From: Occultella kanbiaonis
GTDB lineage: Bacteria > Actinomycetota > Actinomycetes > Actinomycetales > Beutenbergiaceae
Length of the DNA stretch: 64,000 bases
Assembly (NCBI RefSeq): GCF_009708215.1
Contig: NZ_CP046175.1
Location: 3,844,001 to 3,908,000, forward strand
Direction: 5' to 3'
A model generated the notes under the pieces. It saw nothing but the letters and a program-made list of their open reading frames with translations, had not been told where the DNA came from and made no database searches. How positions within the stretch are numbered: the first letter of the stretch is position 1; the number at the start of each line of letters is the position of its first letter. The translations under genes were made by a program, and so were the position numbers. Shown here one piece after another: positions 17,918 through 28,618 of this stretch.

Positions 17918-17950
17918 CCCCTAGTTCTGGGGAGCCCCCAGGACTAGGGG
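17918..17950. promoter_or_regulatory. Large palindrome, candidate response-regulator operator
   Basis: CCCCTAGTTCTGGGG (17918-17932) and CCCCAGGACTAGGGG (17936-17950) are inverted copies with one mismatch in 15 and a 3-base spacer. CCTAG-type half-sites recur nearby (ACCCTAG at ~17870, ACTAGGGT at ~17978). The cluster sits between the divergent response-regulator and AbgT genes. LuxR-type regulators bind such dyads as dimers. In RNA it could also fold as a strong hairpin. Confidence 0.55.
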
Positions 17951-18053
17951 AAGTCTGTTGCCGATGTGGGGCCGCTCACTAGGGTCGTCAGTGACCGACT
18001 CCGTGCGCCGCACGCCGGTCGGCCTGCAGCGCAGTCTCGGGAGAGGAATTCGG

Positions 18054-18155
18054 ATGAGCACTCGGACCAAGATCTTCCAGACGACGATGACGTCCAGGTC
18101 GGTGCGTGTCATCACGACCGGCGCGACTGCGATGGGGGCCGACCGTGGCCGCTGA
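18054..18155 (+). CDS. Possible 33-codon leader ORF ahead of abgT
   Basis: ATG at 18054 with GGAGAGG 7-13 bases upstream opens a 33-codon frame (MSTRTKIFQTTM...) that ends in TGA at 18155, overlapping the AbgT GTG start at 18145 by 11 bp. It is Thr/Arg-rich, with no recognisable domain. It has the better ribosome site of the two, so it may couple translation to AbgT or be a genuine small gene. It could equally be chance. Confidence 0.3.
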   Translation: MSTRTKIFQTTMTSRSVRVITTGATAMGADRGR

Positions 18156-19806
18156 GTCGGTGGAACTGTCGCCGCCGGACGACAAGAAGGGCTTCCTGAA
18201 CTGGATCGAGCGGGTCGGCAACAAGGTGCCGAATCCGACGATCATGTTCGTGTATCTGATCGGCATCATCGCTGTGCTCTCCGCAATCCTGTCCTGGGTC
18301 GGAGTATCGGTCACCGACGAGGTGGTCACCCCGGTCCCCCGTGACGAGTTCTCACAGATCAACGAACACCTCGGCGGCACCTGGTCGGTCTACGACTCCG
18401 TCACGGGCGAGCCGGCCGAGATCCCGGACTACATCGTCGAGGAGCAGACCTTCGAGGTCCGCAGCCTCATCTCGATCGACGGTATCCGCTTCTTCTTCTC
18501 GTCCTTCGTCGACAACTTCGCGGGCTTCGGCGTCGTCGCCGTGGTGCTCATCGCGATGGCAGGCGTCGGCGTGGCCGAGCACGCCGGCCTCATGGGCGCC
18601 CTGATCCGCCGCACGGTGAAGGTCGCCCCCAAGCGGTGGCTCGCCTTCATCCTGATCTTCGTCGGTGTGTTGTCCTCGGTGGCGACGGACGCCGGCTACC
18701 TCATCCTGGTCCCGCTCGCCGCGGCCGCGTTCCTCACCGTCGGACGGCATCCACTCGCCGGCCTCGCGGCTGCGTTCGCGGGAGTGGGGGCCGTGTTCGG
18801 GGTGAACCTGCTGATCACCCCGTCGGACAGCATGTTGACCGAGATCACGAACGAGGTGCTCGCGACGGCGGGCATGGAGACGCTCGAGGTCACCCAGAAC
18901 TTCTACTTCGCGGTGGTCTCGTCGATCCTGATGGCGGTGGTCGTGCTGCTGGTCACGCTCTTCGTGACCGAGAAGCGGCTGGGGAGCTACAACCGCAACG
19001 ACCTGGTGGTCGGCATCGAGGGCGACGAGGACGTCGACCACGCTGCCGAGGCACGTGGCCTGAGGTTCTCGTTCTGGGCGCTGATCGGTTTCGTGGTGTT
19101 CATCGCGCTGCTGACGGCTCCTCCGGGAGCCCCGCTGCGCGACCCGGAGACCGGGGCGGTCATCGGCACCACCCCGTTCATGGCGAGCCTCGTCTTCATC
19201 ATCTCGCTCGCGTTCCTCGTCTGCGGCATGGCGTACGGCGCCGGCGCGAAGACGCTGGTCGGAGGGAATGCAGCCGTCGGCGCGATCACCAAGACCTTCG
19301 CGAGCCTGGGCGGCCTGCTGCTGATGTTCCTGATGATCGCCCAGTTCATCGCACTGTTCAACTGGTCGAACCTGCCCACGGTGGCCGCCGTCTCGGCTGC
19401 CGAACTGCTGGAGACGGCGGACGTCCCGGCGCTCGTGCTGCTGCTGGCGTTCATCCTGGTGATCGTCATCCTCGACTTCATCCTCCCGGGCCTGGTGCCC
19501 AAGTGGGTGATCTTCGCGCCGGTGTTCATCCCGATCTTCGCCTCGCTCGACGTCGCCCCGCAGACGCTGCTGGCCGCCTACCGCGTCGGCGACTCCCCCG
19601 TGAACGTGCTCACGCCGCTCATGGTGTACCTGCCGTTCATGGTCACCGTGGCGCAGCGTTACAAGAAGGACGCCGGCATCGGCACGATCATCGCCCTGAT
19701 GATCCCCTACGCCGTGGCGGTACTCGTCACCTGGACCGTGCTGTTCGCGGTCTGGTTCCTGCTGGGCATCCCGTGGGGCCCCGGCGCGCCGGTGGACATG
19801 GGCTGA
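18145..19806 (+). CDS. AbgT-family transporter (p-aminobenzoyl-glutamate type)
   Basis: A 553-residue membrane protein with about eleven helices. Family features seen are 'FLNWIERVGNKVPNPTIMF' at the N-terminus, 'ATDAGYLILVPLAAAAF' and the C-terminal 'GDSPVNVLTPLMVYLPF' signature. AbgT proteins import p-aminobenzoyl-glutamate in E. coli; several others export sulfonamides. I prefer the GTG at 18145, preceded by a G-rich stretch, over the in-frame GTG at 18106. An aminopeptidase gene follows 61 bp downstream, so import of a dipeptide-like compound and its cleavage is plausible. Confidence 0.9.
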   Translation: MAAESVELSPPDDKKGFLNWIERVGNKVPNPTIMFVYLIGIIAVLSAILSWVGVSVTDEVVTPVPRDEFSQINEHLGGTWSVYDSVTGEPAEIPDYIVEEQTFEVRSLISIDGIRFFFSSFVDNFAGFGVVAVVLIAMAGVGVAEHAGLMGALIRRTVKVAPKRWLAFILIFVGVLSSVATDAGYLILVPLAAAAFLTVGRHPLAGLAAAFAGVGAVFGVNLLITPSDSMLTEITNEVLATAGMETLEVTQNFYFAVVSSILMAVVVLLVTLFVTEKRLGSYNRNDLVVGIEGDEDVDHAAEARGLRFSFWALIGFVVFIALLTAPPGAPLRDPETGAVIGTTPFMASLVFIISLAFLVCGMAYGAGAKTLVGGNAAVGAITKTFASLGGLLLMFLMIAQFIALFNWSNLPTVAAVSAAELLETADVPALVLLLAFILVIVILDFILPGLVPKWVIFAPVFIPIFASLDVAPQTLLAAYRVGDSPVNVLTPLMVYLPFMVTVAQRYKKDAGIGTIIALMIPYAVAVLVTWTVLFAVWFLLGIPWGPGAPVDMG

Positions 19807-19867
19807 GCACCGCATGACCTCCACCGACCCGACCACGAAGCCGGCTGAACGCAAGGGAGCAGCGACC

Positions 19868-21388
19868 ATGACCACACGCAGCCCGAACAAGGTGATCCCG
19901 GCGGACTTCGCCACCCTCCCGGGCCTCGATGCTCTCGACGCGGCCCGAGTCGTGCTCGGCACGGACGCCGGTGACGCCGAGACCGTCGGGATCGGGGTGT
20001 TCTCCGACGGCGACGTGCCGGCCGCGCTCGGCTTCAACCGTGATGCGCTCGCAGACGCGGGATTCGAGGCCGCCGCGGGCTCGACGCTGGTGCTGCCGCA
20101 GGCGGACGGGCCCGATCTCGTGGCCGTCGGCCTCGGCGCGCGGACGGAGGCCACGGTCGCCACGCTGCGCGATGCGGCCGCCGCCCTCACCCGCGCCGCG
20201 TCCCGCCGCTCCAGGCTGGCGCTGCGCCTGGACGATCTCGCCGGCGTTGAGGTCTCCGACGCCGTCCGCGGACTCACCGAAGGTGCGCTGCTCGCGCGCT
20301 ACCGGTACACGGTCCTCGTGCGCGAGTCGAAGCACGTCGCGCTCGCCTCCCTCGTCCTGGATGTGCCCGCCGGCGGGGAGGCCGAGGGGGCCGTGGCCGA
20401 GGCGTTCATCGGAGCTCGCGCCGCCATCGTCGCGCGTGATCTCGCAAACACTCCCCCCGGTCACCTCACCGCGACGAACATGGGCGATATCGCCGTCGAC
20501 CTCGGTGCCCGCTTCGGGTTCGAGGTCGAGGTGTTCGACAAGCAGGCGCTGATCGACCTCGGCTGCGGCGGGCTCCTCGGCGTCAACCAGGGCTCCACCG
20601 AGGAGCCGCGCATGCTCAAGCTCACCTACGTGCCCGAGGGGCCGTCGACGGGTCACCTCGGCCTGGTCGGCAAGGGCATCATGTTCGACTCGGGCGGCAT
20701 CAGCCTCAAGCCCAGCGACCCGATGCACCTGCTGATGAAGATGGACATGGGCGGCGCGGCGGCCGTGCTCGGCGCCTTCACCGCCCTGCGCGACGCCGGC
20801 GTGGCCGCCACGGTCACCGGCTGGTTGATGTGCACGGACAACATGCCGTCCGGGACCGCCATGAAGCTCGGCGACGTGCTCACCACTCGCCGTGGCACCA
20901 CGATCGAGGTGAAGAACACCGATGCGGAGGGACGCCTCGTGATGAGTGACGCCCTCGACCTCGCGAACGAGGCCGGCGTCGATGCGATCATCGACATCGC
21001 CACCCTCACGGGCGCGGCGCTCGTCTCGCTCGGGCCGTCCACGGCACCGGTGCTGGGCAACGACCAGACCATGATCGACCTGGTCCGTGCGGCGTCCGCA
21101 GTCGTCGACGAGCCGGTCTGGCAGCTGCCGCTCGAGCAGAAGTACCGCAAGCAGCTCGACTCCGAGATCGCCGACATCGCCAACCTCGGCGGTCCGTTCG
21201 CGGGCGCGACCACCGCGGCGCTGTTCCTCCAGCACTTCGTCGGGGAGACGCCGTGGGCGCACCTCGACATCGCGGGGACGATGCAGTCCGACAAGGACGA
21301 CTCCTGGCGCACCAGCGGGGCCACCGGATTCGGTGCCCGCATCCTGCTCGAGGCGTCCCGCACCTTCGCCCCGGACGTGTCCGCCTGA
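19868..21388 (+). CDS. pepA: Leucyl aminopeptidase, M17 family
   Basis: A 506-residue cytosolic metallo-exopeptidase that removes N-terminal residues from peptides. The C-terminal catalytic domain is well conserved: 'LANTPPGHLT', 'GKGIMFDSGGISLKP', 'MKMDMGGAA' and the family signature NTDAEGRL, which together supply the two-metal site and catalytic Lys/Arg. I choose the ATG at 19868 with AAGGGAG upstream; a start at 19814 is also open. It probably forms an operon with abgT, which suggests processing of an imported peptide or aminobenzoyl-glutamate-like substrate. Confidence 0.93.
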   Translation: MTTRSPNKVIPADFATLPGLDALDAARVVLGTDAGDAETVGIGVFSDGDVPAALGFNRDALADAGFEAAAGSTLVLPQADGPDLVAVGLGARTEATVATLRDAAAALTRAASRRSRLALRLDDLAGVEVSDAVRGLTEGALLARYRYTVLVRESKHVALASLVLDVPAGGEAEGAVAEAFIGARAAIVARDLANTPPGHLTATNMGDIAVDLGARFGFEVEVFDKQALIDLGCGGLLGVNQGSTEEPRMLKLTYVPEGPSTGHLGLVGKGIMFDSGGISLKPSDPMHLLMKMDMGGAAAVLGAFTALRDAGVAATVTGWLMCTDNMPSGTAMKLGDVLTTRRGTTIEVKNTDAEGRLVMSDALDLANEAGVDAIIDIATLTGAALVSLGPSTAPVLGNDQTMIDLVRAASAVVDEPVWQLPLEQKYRKQLDSEIADIANLGGPFAGATTAALFLQHFVGETPWAHLDIAGTMQSDKDDSWRTSGATGFGARILLEASRTFAPDVSA

Positions 21389-21442
21389 GACGCCCCTGGC
21401 ACGACAACCCATCGATCGAGGAGGAGTCGTACCTTGAGACAT

Positions 21443-21461
21443 CTCACGCGACGCGCGTGAG
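21443..21461 (+). terminator. Hairpin in the gap after the aminopeptidase gene
   Basis: CTCACGCG (21443-21450) and CGCGTGAG (21454-21461) are perfect inverted repeats with a 3-base loop, 55 bases after the aminopeptidase stop. It could end that transcript or stabilise the 5' end of the following mRNA. It is short and lacks a T-tract. Confidence 0.4.
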
Positions 21462-21515
21462 GAGCAGCACCCTCGACCCAGGTGGGTCGGGTCCGATCCA
21501 TTCGAAGGAGACGGC

Positions 21516-22001
21516 ATGTCGGAATTGATCATCATCGGCTACGACGACCACGAGAAGGCCAAGGGCGCCTACGAGCAGGTCCTGGTGGCCCAGCGGGACT
21601 TCATCGTGACCCTCAACGGCCTCGCCCTGGTCACCGTCGAGGCCGACGGCAAGCAGCACGTGGAGACTCCCGCGAAGATCGTGGGTGTCTCGGCCGCCTC
21701 CGGCGCCCTGTGGGGCACCCTGATCGGACTGCTGTTCCTGGTGCCCGGCTTCGGTCTGCTGTTCGGCGGCGCACTCGGTGCCATCACCGGCAAACTCGGC
21801 AAGGTCGGCATCAACAACTCGTTCAAGGAACGCGTCCAGGGCTTGCTGACCCCGGGCAAGGCGGCCGTGGTGGTGCTGGCCTCGAAGATCACCGAGGACA
21901 AGTTCGCGGACGCGATCAAGCCGTTCGGGGGCACCGTGCTGCAGACCTCGCTCTCCGACGAGGACGAGGCGGAGCTCGCCACAGAGCTGTCCGGCTCCTG
22001 A
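21516..22001 (+). CDS. DUF1269-domain membrane protein
   Basis: A 161-residue protein of the DUF1269 family (function unknown). It opens with a ferredoxin-like segment 'SELIIIGYDDHEKAKGAYEQ' and contains a glycine-rich hydrophobic hairpin 'GTLIGLLFLVPGFGLLFGGA' that could insert in the membrane. The C-terminal alpha/beta segment ends in an acidic tail. GAAGGAGA precedes the ATG. It lies 46 bp upstream of the SLC13-type permease and may be cotranscribed. Related proteins are often found with stress or ion-transport genes. Confidence 0.85.
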   Translation: MSELIIIGYDDHEKAKGAYEQVLVAQRDFIVTLNGLALVTVEADGKQHVETPAKIVGVSAASGALWGTLIGLLFLVPGFGLLFGGALGAITGKLGKVGINNSFKERVQGLLTPGKAAVVVLASKITEDKFADAIKPFGGTVLQTSLSDEDEAELATELSGS

Positions 22002-22047
22002 CCGAACGCGACATGACGGCCGGTCCGAGGAGAGGAGTGCGACCATC

Positions 22048-23856
22048 GTGGATCCCGCGACGATCACACTGATCATCCTCGGGCTGGCCGTCGTCGCGTT
22101 CATCACGAACAAGCTCCCGGTCGGGGTGGTCGCCCTCCTCGTGGCCCTCGCCCTGTGGGCCACCGGCGTGATGGACCTGGGCGAGGCCGTCGGCGGCTTC
22201 GGCGATCCGGTGGTGGTCTTCCTGGCCGCCCTGTTCGTGGTGAGCGAGGGCCTCGACTCCTCCGGGGTGACGGCCTGGGCCGGGCAGGCGCTCGCGCGGC
22301 GCGCCGGCACGGCACCCCGGCGGATCCTGATCGCGGTGATGGTGCTCTGCGCCCTGCTGACCACGTTGCTCACCCCGAACGGTTCGGTGGCCGCGCTGCT
22401 GCCGATGGTGGTCATGCTCGCGGTGCGGGCGAAGGCATCCCCGTCGCAGTTCCTGATGCCACTGGCATTCGCCGCCCATGCGGGATCGCTGCTGGCGCTG
22501 ACCGGCACCGTGGTGAACGTGATCGTGGCCGATGCCTCCACCGACGCCGGCGGCGGCGGGTTCGGCTTCTTCGAGTTCGCCCTGATCGGGCTTCCGTTGC
22601 TCGCCGCCACCATCGCGGCCTGCGTGATCCTCGGTCCCAGGACGCTCCCCACCTCCGTGCCGAAGAACGTCAGCCCCGATCTCAGCCGGCACGCGGAGAC
22701 CCTTTCCCGCCAGTACGACCTCACCGGCGGCTTCTACCGGCTCCGCCTCCGGGACCAGTCCACCCTGGTGGGCACCGTGCTCCGGGACCTCGACCTCGGC
22801 GCGGAACATCCCGGGGTACGGCTGATGGGCGCGCAGCGGCCGGACCGCAGCCGCGCACCGGCGCTGCACGTGCTCGGCCCGGACGACGTCCTCGTCATCG
22901 CCGGACCGCCCGAGCAGGTGAGCACACTCGTCCTGGACTCCGGGCTCGCGGTGGCGATGCGTCCGCTCGGCACGCAAGCTGCCGGCGGCCTCGTGACCCG
23001 CGAGGCAGGTGTGGTGGAGGTCGTGGTGCCACCTCGATCACCGCTCCTCAGCGAGCGGGTGTTCGCGGGCATGCAGAGGGGCTCGGACCTGGTCATCCTC
23101 GCCGTCCGCCGGCGGGGCAAGGAGGTCGACGGCGAGACGGACGTGGTCGAGGGCGACGTCCTCCTGCTGCACGGCGCCTGGCCCGCCATCGACACCCTGA
23201 TCGACGACCGGGACGTGCTGCTGGTGGACTCCCCGGACCTGCTCCGCCGGCAGGCCGTGCCGATGGGCAGCAAGGCCCCGCGGGCGCTTGCCGTCACGCT
23301 GGTGATGGTGCTGCTGCTCGCGTTCGGGCTCGTCCCGGCCGCCGTCGCCGGGCTGATCGGCGCGATCGGCATGGTGCTGCTACGGGTGGTGAGCGTGCCC
23401 CAGGCGTACCGGGCCGTGTCCTGGCAGGTCATCGTGCTGATCGGTGGTCTGATCCCGCTCTCGGTCGCCATCACCGATTCCGGGGCGGCCGATCTGATCG
23501 CCGACGGCATCGTGGCTCTGGTCGGCGACGCGCCGCCCTTCGTGCTGCTCGTGGCCCTGTTCGTGCTCACCGGCACGCTCGGGCAGGTCGTCTCCAACAC
23601 CGCCACCGTGCTGATCGTGGTCCCGATCGCGCTGGCCGCGGCCGCGGAGACCGGCTACTCGGTCCAGCCGGTGCTGATGTTGGTGGCGGTGGCCGGCGCG
23701 GCCTCGTTCCTCACCCCGATCGCCACCGCGTCGAACATGATGGTGATGGGCCCCGGTGGGTACCGGTTCGGCAGCTACTGGCGGCTGGGTCTGCCCGTCA
23801 TGGGAGTGTGGCTCGTGCTGGCGGTGTTGATCATCCCGCTGATCTGGCCGCTGTAG
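22048..23856 (+). CDS. SLC13-type anion permease with central RCK/TrkA-C-like domains
   Basis: A 602-residue membrane protein. N-terminal helices ('LPVGVVALLVALALWATGVM', 'LTTLLTPNGSVAALLPMVVM') and C-terminal helices ('QVVSNTATVLIVVPIALAAA', 'ATASNMMVMGPGGY') form two inverted-repeat transporter halves. The family's SNT/TPNG-type substrate motifs are seen in both. Between them (~200-400) lie two soluble TrkA-C-like modules ('LRDQSTLVGTVLRDLDLGAE', 'SPLLSERVFAGMQRGSDLVI'). Such proteins carry sulfate, dicarboxylates or other anions; the substrate is not resolved. GTG start with GAGGAGAGGAG upstream. Confidence 0.88.
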   Translation: MDPATITLIILGLAVVAFITNKLPVGVVALLVALALWATGVMDLGEAVGGFGDPVVVFLAALFVVSEGLDSSGVTAWAGQALARRAGTAPRRILIAVMVLCALLTTLLTPNGSVAALLPMVVMLAVRAKASPSQFLMPLAFAAHAGSLLALTGTVVNVIVADASTDAGGGGFGFFEFALIGLPLLAATIAACVILGPRTLPTSVPKNVSPDLSRHAETLSRQYDLTGGFYRLRLRDQSTLVGTVLRDLDLGAEHPGVRLMGAQRPDRSRAPALHVLGPDDVLVIAGPPEQVSTLVLDSGLAVAMRPLGTQAAGGLVTREAGVVEVVVPPRSPLLSERVFAGMQRGSDLVILAVRRRGKEVDGETDVVEGDVLLLHGAWPAIDTLIDDRDVLLVDSPDLLRRQAVPMGSKAPRALAVTLVMVLLLAFGLVPAAVAGLIGAIGMVLLRVVSVPQAYRAVSWQVIVLIGGLIPLSVAITDSGAADLIADGIVALVGDAPPFVLLVALFVLTGTLGQVVSNTATVLIVVPIALAAAAETGYSVQPVLMLVAVAGAASFLTPIATASNMMVMGPGGYRFGSYWRLGLPVMGVWLVLAVLIIPLIWPL

Positions 23857-23872
23857 CCGCACCCGGCAGACC

Positions 23873-24637
23873 TCACCGCAGCCCGAGCTCGGCGTGCCGG
23901 CCACGGTAGACGGCGGTCCGCAGTTCGACGGCGTACGCCTCCAGGTCCGGCATGCCGAGCCGGCGGGCCACCTCGATCTCACCTTCGACGTCATAGGCGA
24001 GCCGGACGAACTGGACGCCGAACGGATCGGCCGCGACGCCGTCGGGCACGCCCTCGAGGATCACGTAGCAGGCGGTGGGTTCGTCCAGGGGGTTGCCCAC
24101 GCTGCCGACGTTGAACAGCGTGCGCCCGCCGCGCGTCTCCAGGTAGCCGTCGTGGATGTCGCCGTAGCCCACCACGGTGGGCTCGGGGCCGGAACCGGTC
24201 AACTCGGTGCTCGCGAACATGCCGTCGAACTGCTCGGCCGTGTGGTGGAAGTGGACCCGGGTGTAGACGCTCTCGGCGGAGGCGTGGAAGAGCCGGATCC
24301 GGCGTCCGCTGAGGAACAGATCGTGGACCAGGGGCAGGGTGCGCAACCAGTCCCGGTCCCGGGCGGTGAGCTCGTGGTGCCACCACCGGAGCGCCTCGCT
24401 CCGTTCGGGTTCGTCCTCGCGGGGCAGGAAGTCGTCCCAGTTGCCACGCACGGTCACGGCGCACCGTTCGCGGCTGAGCCGCACCGCCTCCGAGCCCCGC
24501 GGACCCTTGCCCGCCACGTCCCCCAGGTTCACGATCGTGCTGATGCCACGGGCGTCGATGTCGGCCAGCACGGCCTCCAGGGCGGTGACGTTGCCGTGGA
24601 TGTCGGAGATGATCGCCAGCCGCCGCGGGGTGCCCAT
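23873..24637 (-). CDS. Metallophosphoesterase (calcineurin-like)
   Basis: A 254-residue soluble phosphoesterase. It shows the five-block dinuclear-metal signature: DIHGN (~12), 'NLGDVAGKGP', 'VRGNWDD', 'LFHAS' and a late 'GYGDIHDGYLE', where GDIH replaces the more usual GHTH. It resembles the YfcE/diadenosine-tetraphosphatase-like group but is somewhat longer. Its 3' end lies 16 bp from the convergent permease. The substrate is unknown; family members cleave phosphodiesters or dinucleoside polyphosphates. Confidence 0.87.
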   Translation of the reverse strand: MGTPRRLAIISDIHGNVTALEAVLADIDARGISTIVNLGDVAGKGPRGSEAVRLSRERCAVTVRGNWDDFLPREDEPERSEALRWWHHELTARDRDWLRTLPLVHDLFLSGRRIRLFHASAESVYTRVHFHHTAEQFDGMFASTELTGSGPEPTVVGYGDIHDGYLETRGGRTLFNVGSVGNPLDEPTACYVILEGVPDGVAADPFGVQFVRLAYDVEGEIEVARRLGMPDLEAYAVELRTAVYRGRHAELGLR

Positions 24638-24672
24638 CGGCTCAGGTTAGCGACGTGGACGCACGCCCGGGT

Positions 24673-25083
24673 TCAGGCGTCGATCGCGTGGTGCACCAGC
24701 GCGAGCAGCGCGCCCGCGTAGGCGTCCTCCACGACGGCGGCCCGGTAGGTCGCGGGCCCGTCGGGTCCCTTGGTGGTCACCGCGTAGACGTCGCCGTCGC
24801 GCTCGAGGGAGCGGAACGTGCCACCCAGGAGTGCGCGAAGCTGGTCCTCGCGGGGCAGCCAGAGCGTGTCGTCCTGGGCGATGCTGTCCAGCGCCCACTC
24901 GGTGGTGCCGTTGAAGTGCAGGACAGTGCCGGTGTCATAGGTGCGTGGCTCGATGACCATGTGCGAGAGCGTGAACACGTCCTCGCTGAGTGCCTCGGCG
25001 GAGATCCGGAACTGGTCCCCGGGCCTGGGTTCCCACCGCAGCCCCGCCAGGGCCAGTTGCTGGGCAAGTTCATCGCTGATCAT
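24673..25083 (-). CDS. Conserved actinobacterial protein often labelled 'CpaE-like'
   Basis: A 136-residue soluble protein beginning 'MISDELAQQLALAGLRWEPR'. It has no ATPase motif and no signal. Similar short proteins in actinobacteria carry the database label 'pilus assembly protein CpaE', which the sequence does not support because no P-loop is visible. The ATG at 25083 is preferred over an upstream in-frame start at 25137 because the conserved part begins there. It precedes the phosphoesterase gene by 35 bp on the same strand. Function unknown. Confidence 0.7.
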   Translation of the reverse strand: MISDELAQQLALAGLRWEPRPGDQFRISAEALSEDVFTLSHMVIEPRTYDTGTVLHFNGTTEWALDSIAQDDTLWLPREDQLRALLGGTFRSLERDGDVYAVTTKGPDGPATYRAAVVEDAYAGALLALVHHAIDA

Positions 25084-25143
25084 CGCCCCAGTATCCCTCC
25101 ACCCGCGGGGATGAGCCGCTCCCGCGCGGGGAGTCACCGGGCC

Positions 25144-25165
25144 GCGGGACTTCTCGAGGTCCCGC
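25144..25165 (-). terminator. Hairpin downstream of the lipoprotein gene
   Basis: GCGGGAC (25144-25150) and GTCCCGC (25159-25165) form a 7-bp stem with an 8-base loop, about 30 bases past the stop of the minus-strand lipoprotein gene. It has no T-run; likely a GC-rich terminator. Confidence 0.45.
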
Positions 25166-25197
25166 TGCCCGGCGACCGTGCCGCGATCAGGCGGCGA

Positions 25198-25731
25198 TCA
25201 GAGCGTCGCGGCCGAGAGGATCCAGGACCCGGCGTCCTGCGGGAGCAGGGTCCAGGTCGCGTCGCCCAGCGTCCCGGTCACGATGCCGGAGATCTCGGCG
25301 ACGTCGGTCATGCCCTGCTCGGTGAACCACGCCTGGTAGAACGCGCTCAGCGCCGTCGGGTCGGCCGGAGCCGGGAAGTCGAGCTGCAGCGAGTTCGCGG
25401 TGGTGGTGGTCACCTCGTACTCCACGCCGGACGGGACGCTCACCTCGGTCACGAACGTGCCCTCGAGGGGAACCACCTCGGCGTCGGCCGTGTCGCCCGC
25501 CCCGGCGTCATCGGCGGCGTCGTCATCGGCGGTGTCGGTCGCGTCGTCGTTCTCGGTCGCGTCGTCGGCACCCTCGTCGGAGTCGCCAGTGTCGGCTCCG
25601 GCGCCCTCCTCGCTCGAGGTGCCGGTGTCGGAGTCCCGGTCGTCGTCCCCGGCGGAGCATGCCCCGAGTCCGAGGGCGGTGGCGAGCACAAGGGCGGTGA
25701 CGGGGGCGGCGTAGCGTCGAACAGGTCGCAT
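25198..25731 (-). CDS. Small lipoprotein with an acidic Asp/Thr/Ser-rich linker
   Basis: A 177-residue exported lipoprotein: RPVRRY basic start, hydrophobic segment and lipobox LGAC near residue 25. About 60 residues dominated by Asp, Glu, Ala, Thr and Gly follow (an extended acidic tether), then a ~90-residue globular domain containing 'ANSLQLDFPAPADPTALSAF' and 'GTLGDATWTLLPQDAG'. The C-terminal domain is not recognised. It is a single-gene unit with its own upstream region, probably displayed on the outer face of the membrane. Confidence 0.8.
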   Translation of the reverse strand: MRPVRRYAAPVTALVLATALGLGACSAGDDDRDSDTGTSSEEGAGADTGDSDEGADDATENDDATDTADDDAADDAGAGDTADAEVVPLEGTFVTEVSVPSGVEYEVTTTTANSLQLDFPAPADPTALSAFYQAWFTEQGMTDVAEISGIVTGTLGDATWTLLPQDAGSWILSAATL

Positions 25732-25817
25732 GGGTATGTGTGTCCCTCAGGTCGGTATCGGATCGTGCACAGTGAACCTAAGCCGACCCGACCGCCGCTA
25801 CCGCCCCGGGCGCGGGG

Positions 25818-25881
25818 CAGAACTACCCAGGCACCCGTGTCCGTGCCGGATCTGCGGGGATCCGGACAGAACTACCCAGGC
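25818..25881. repeat. Two 15-bp direct repeats flanking a hairpin in an intergenic region
   Basis: CAGAACTACCCAGGC occurs at 25818-25832 and again at 25867-25881 (49-bp period). Between them CCGGATC (25846-25852) and GATCCGG (25859-25865) form an inverted repeat. The block lies between the ligA 3' end and the lipoprotein 5' region. It may be a ligA terminator embedded in a dispersed intergenic repeat. Confidence 0.6.
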
Positions 25882-25912
25882 TCGTCCGGGTGCGGGTCCG
25901 CCCGCCGGCCGC

Positions 25913-28576
<2,664 letters not shown>

Positions 28577-28618
28577 CTACCGGCCCCGCGCGCGCCCCCG
28601 ATGTGATGGGATGGGGAG

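Noticed and set aside
18352-20277. 641-codon minus-strand open frame opposite the AbgT and aminopeptidase genes
   Set aside because: Composition is extreme (Arg/Asp/Glu/His runs) and both sense genes are intact with clear family motifs.
24673-25083. Pilus-assembly CpaE function for the 136-residue protein
   Set aside because: No Walker A or receiver domain is visible; the name is a database label and not supported by the sequence.
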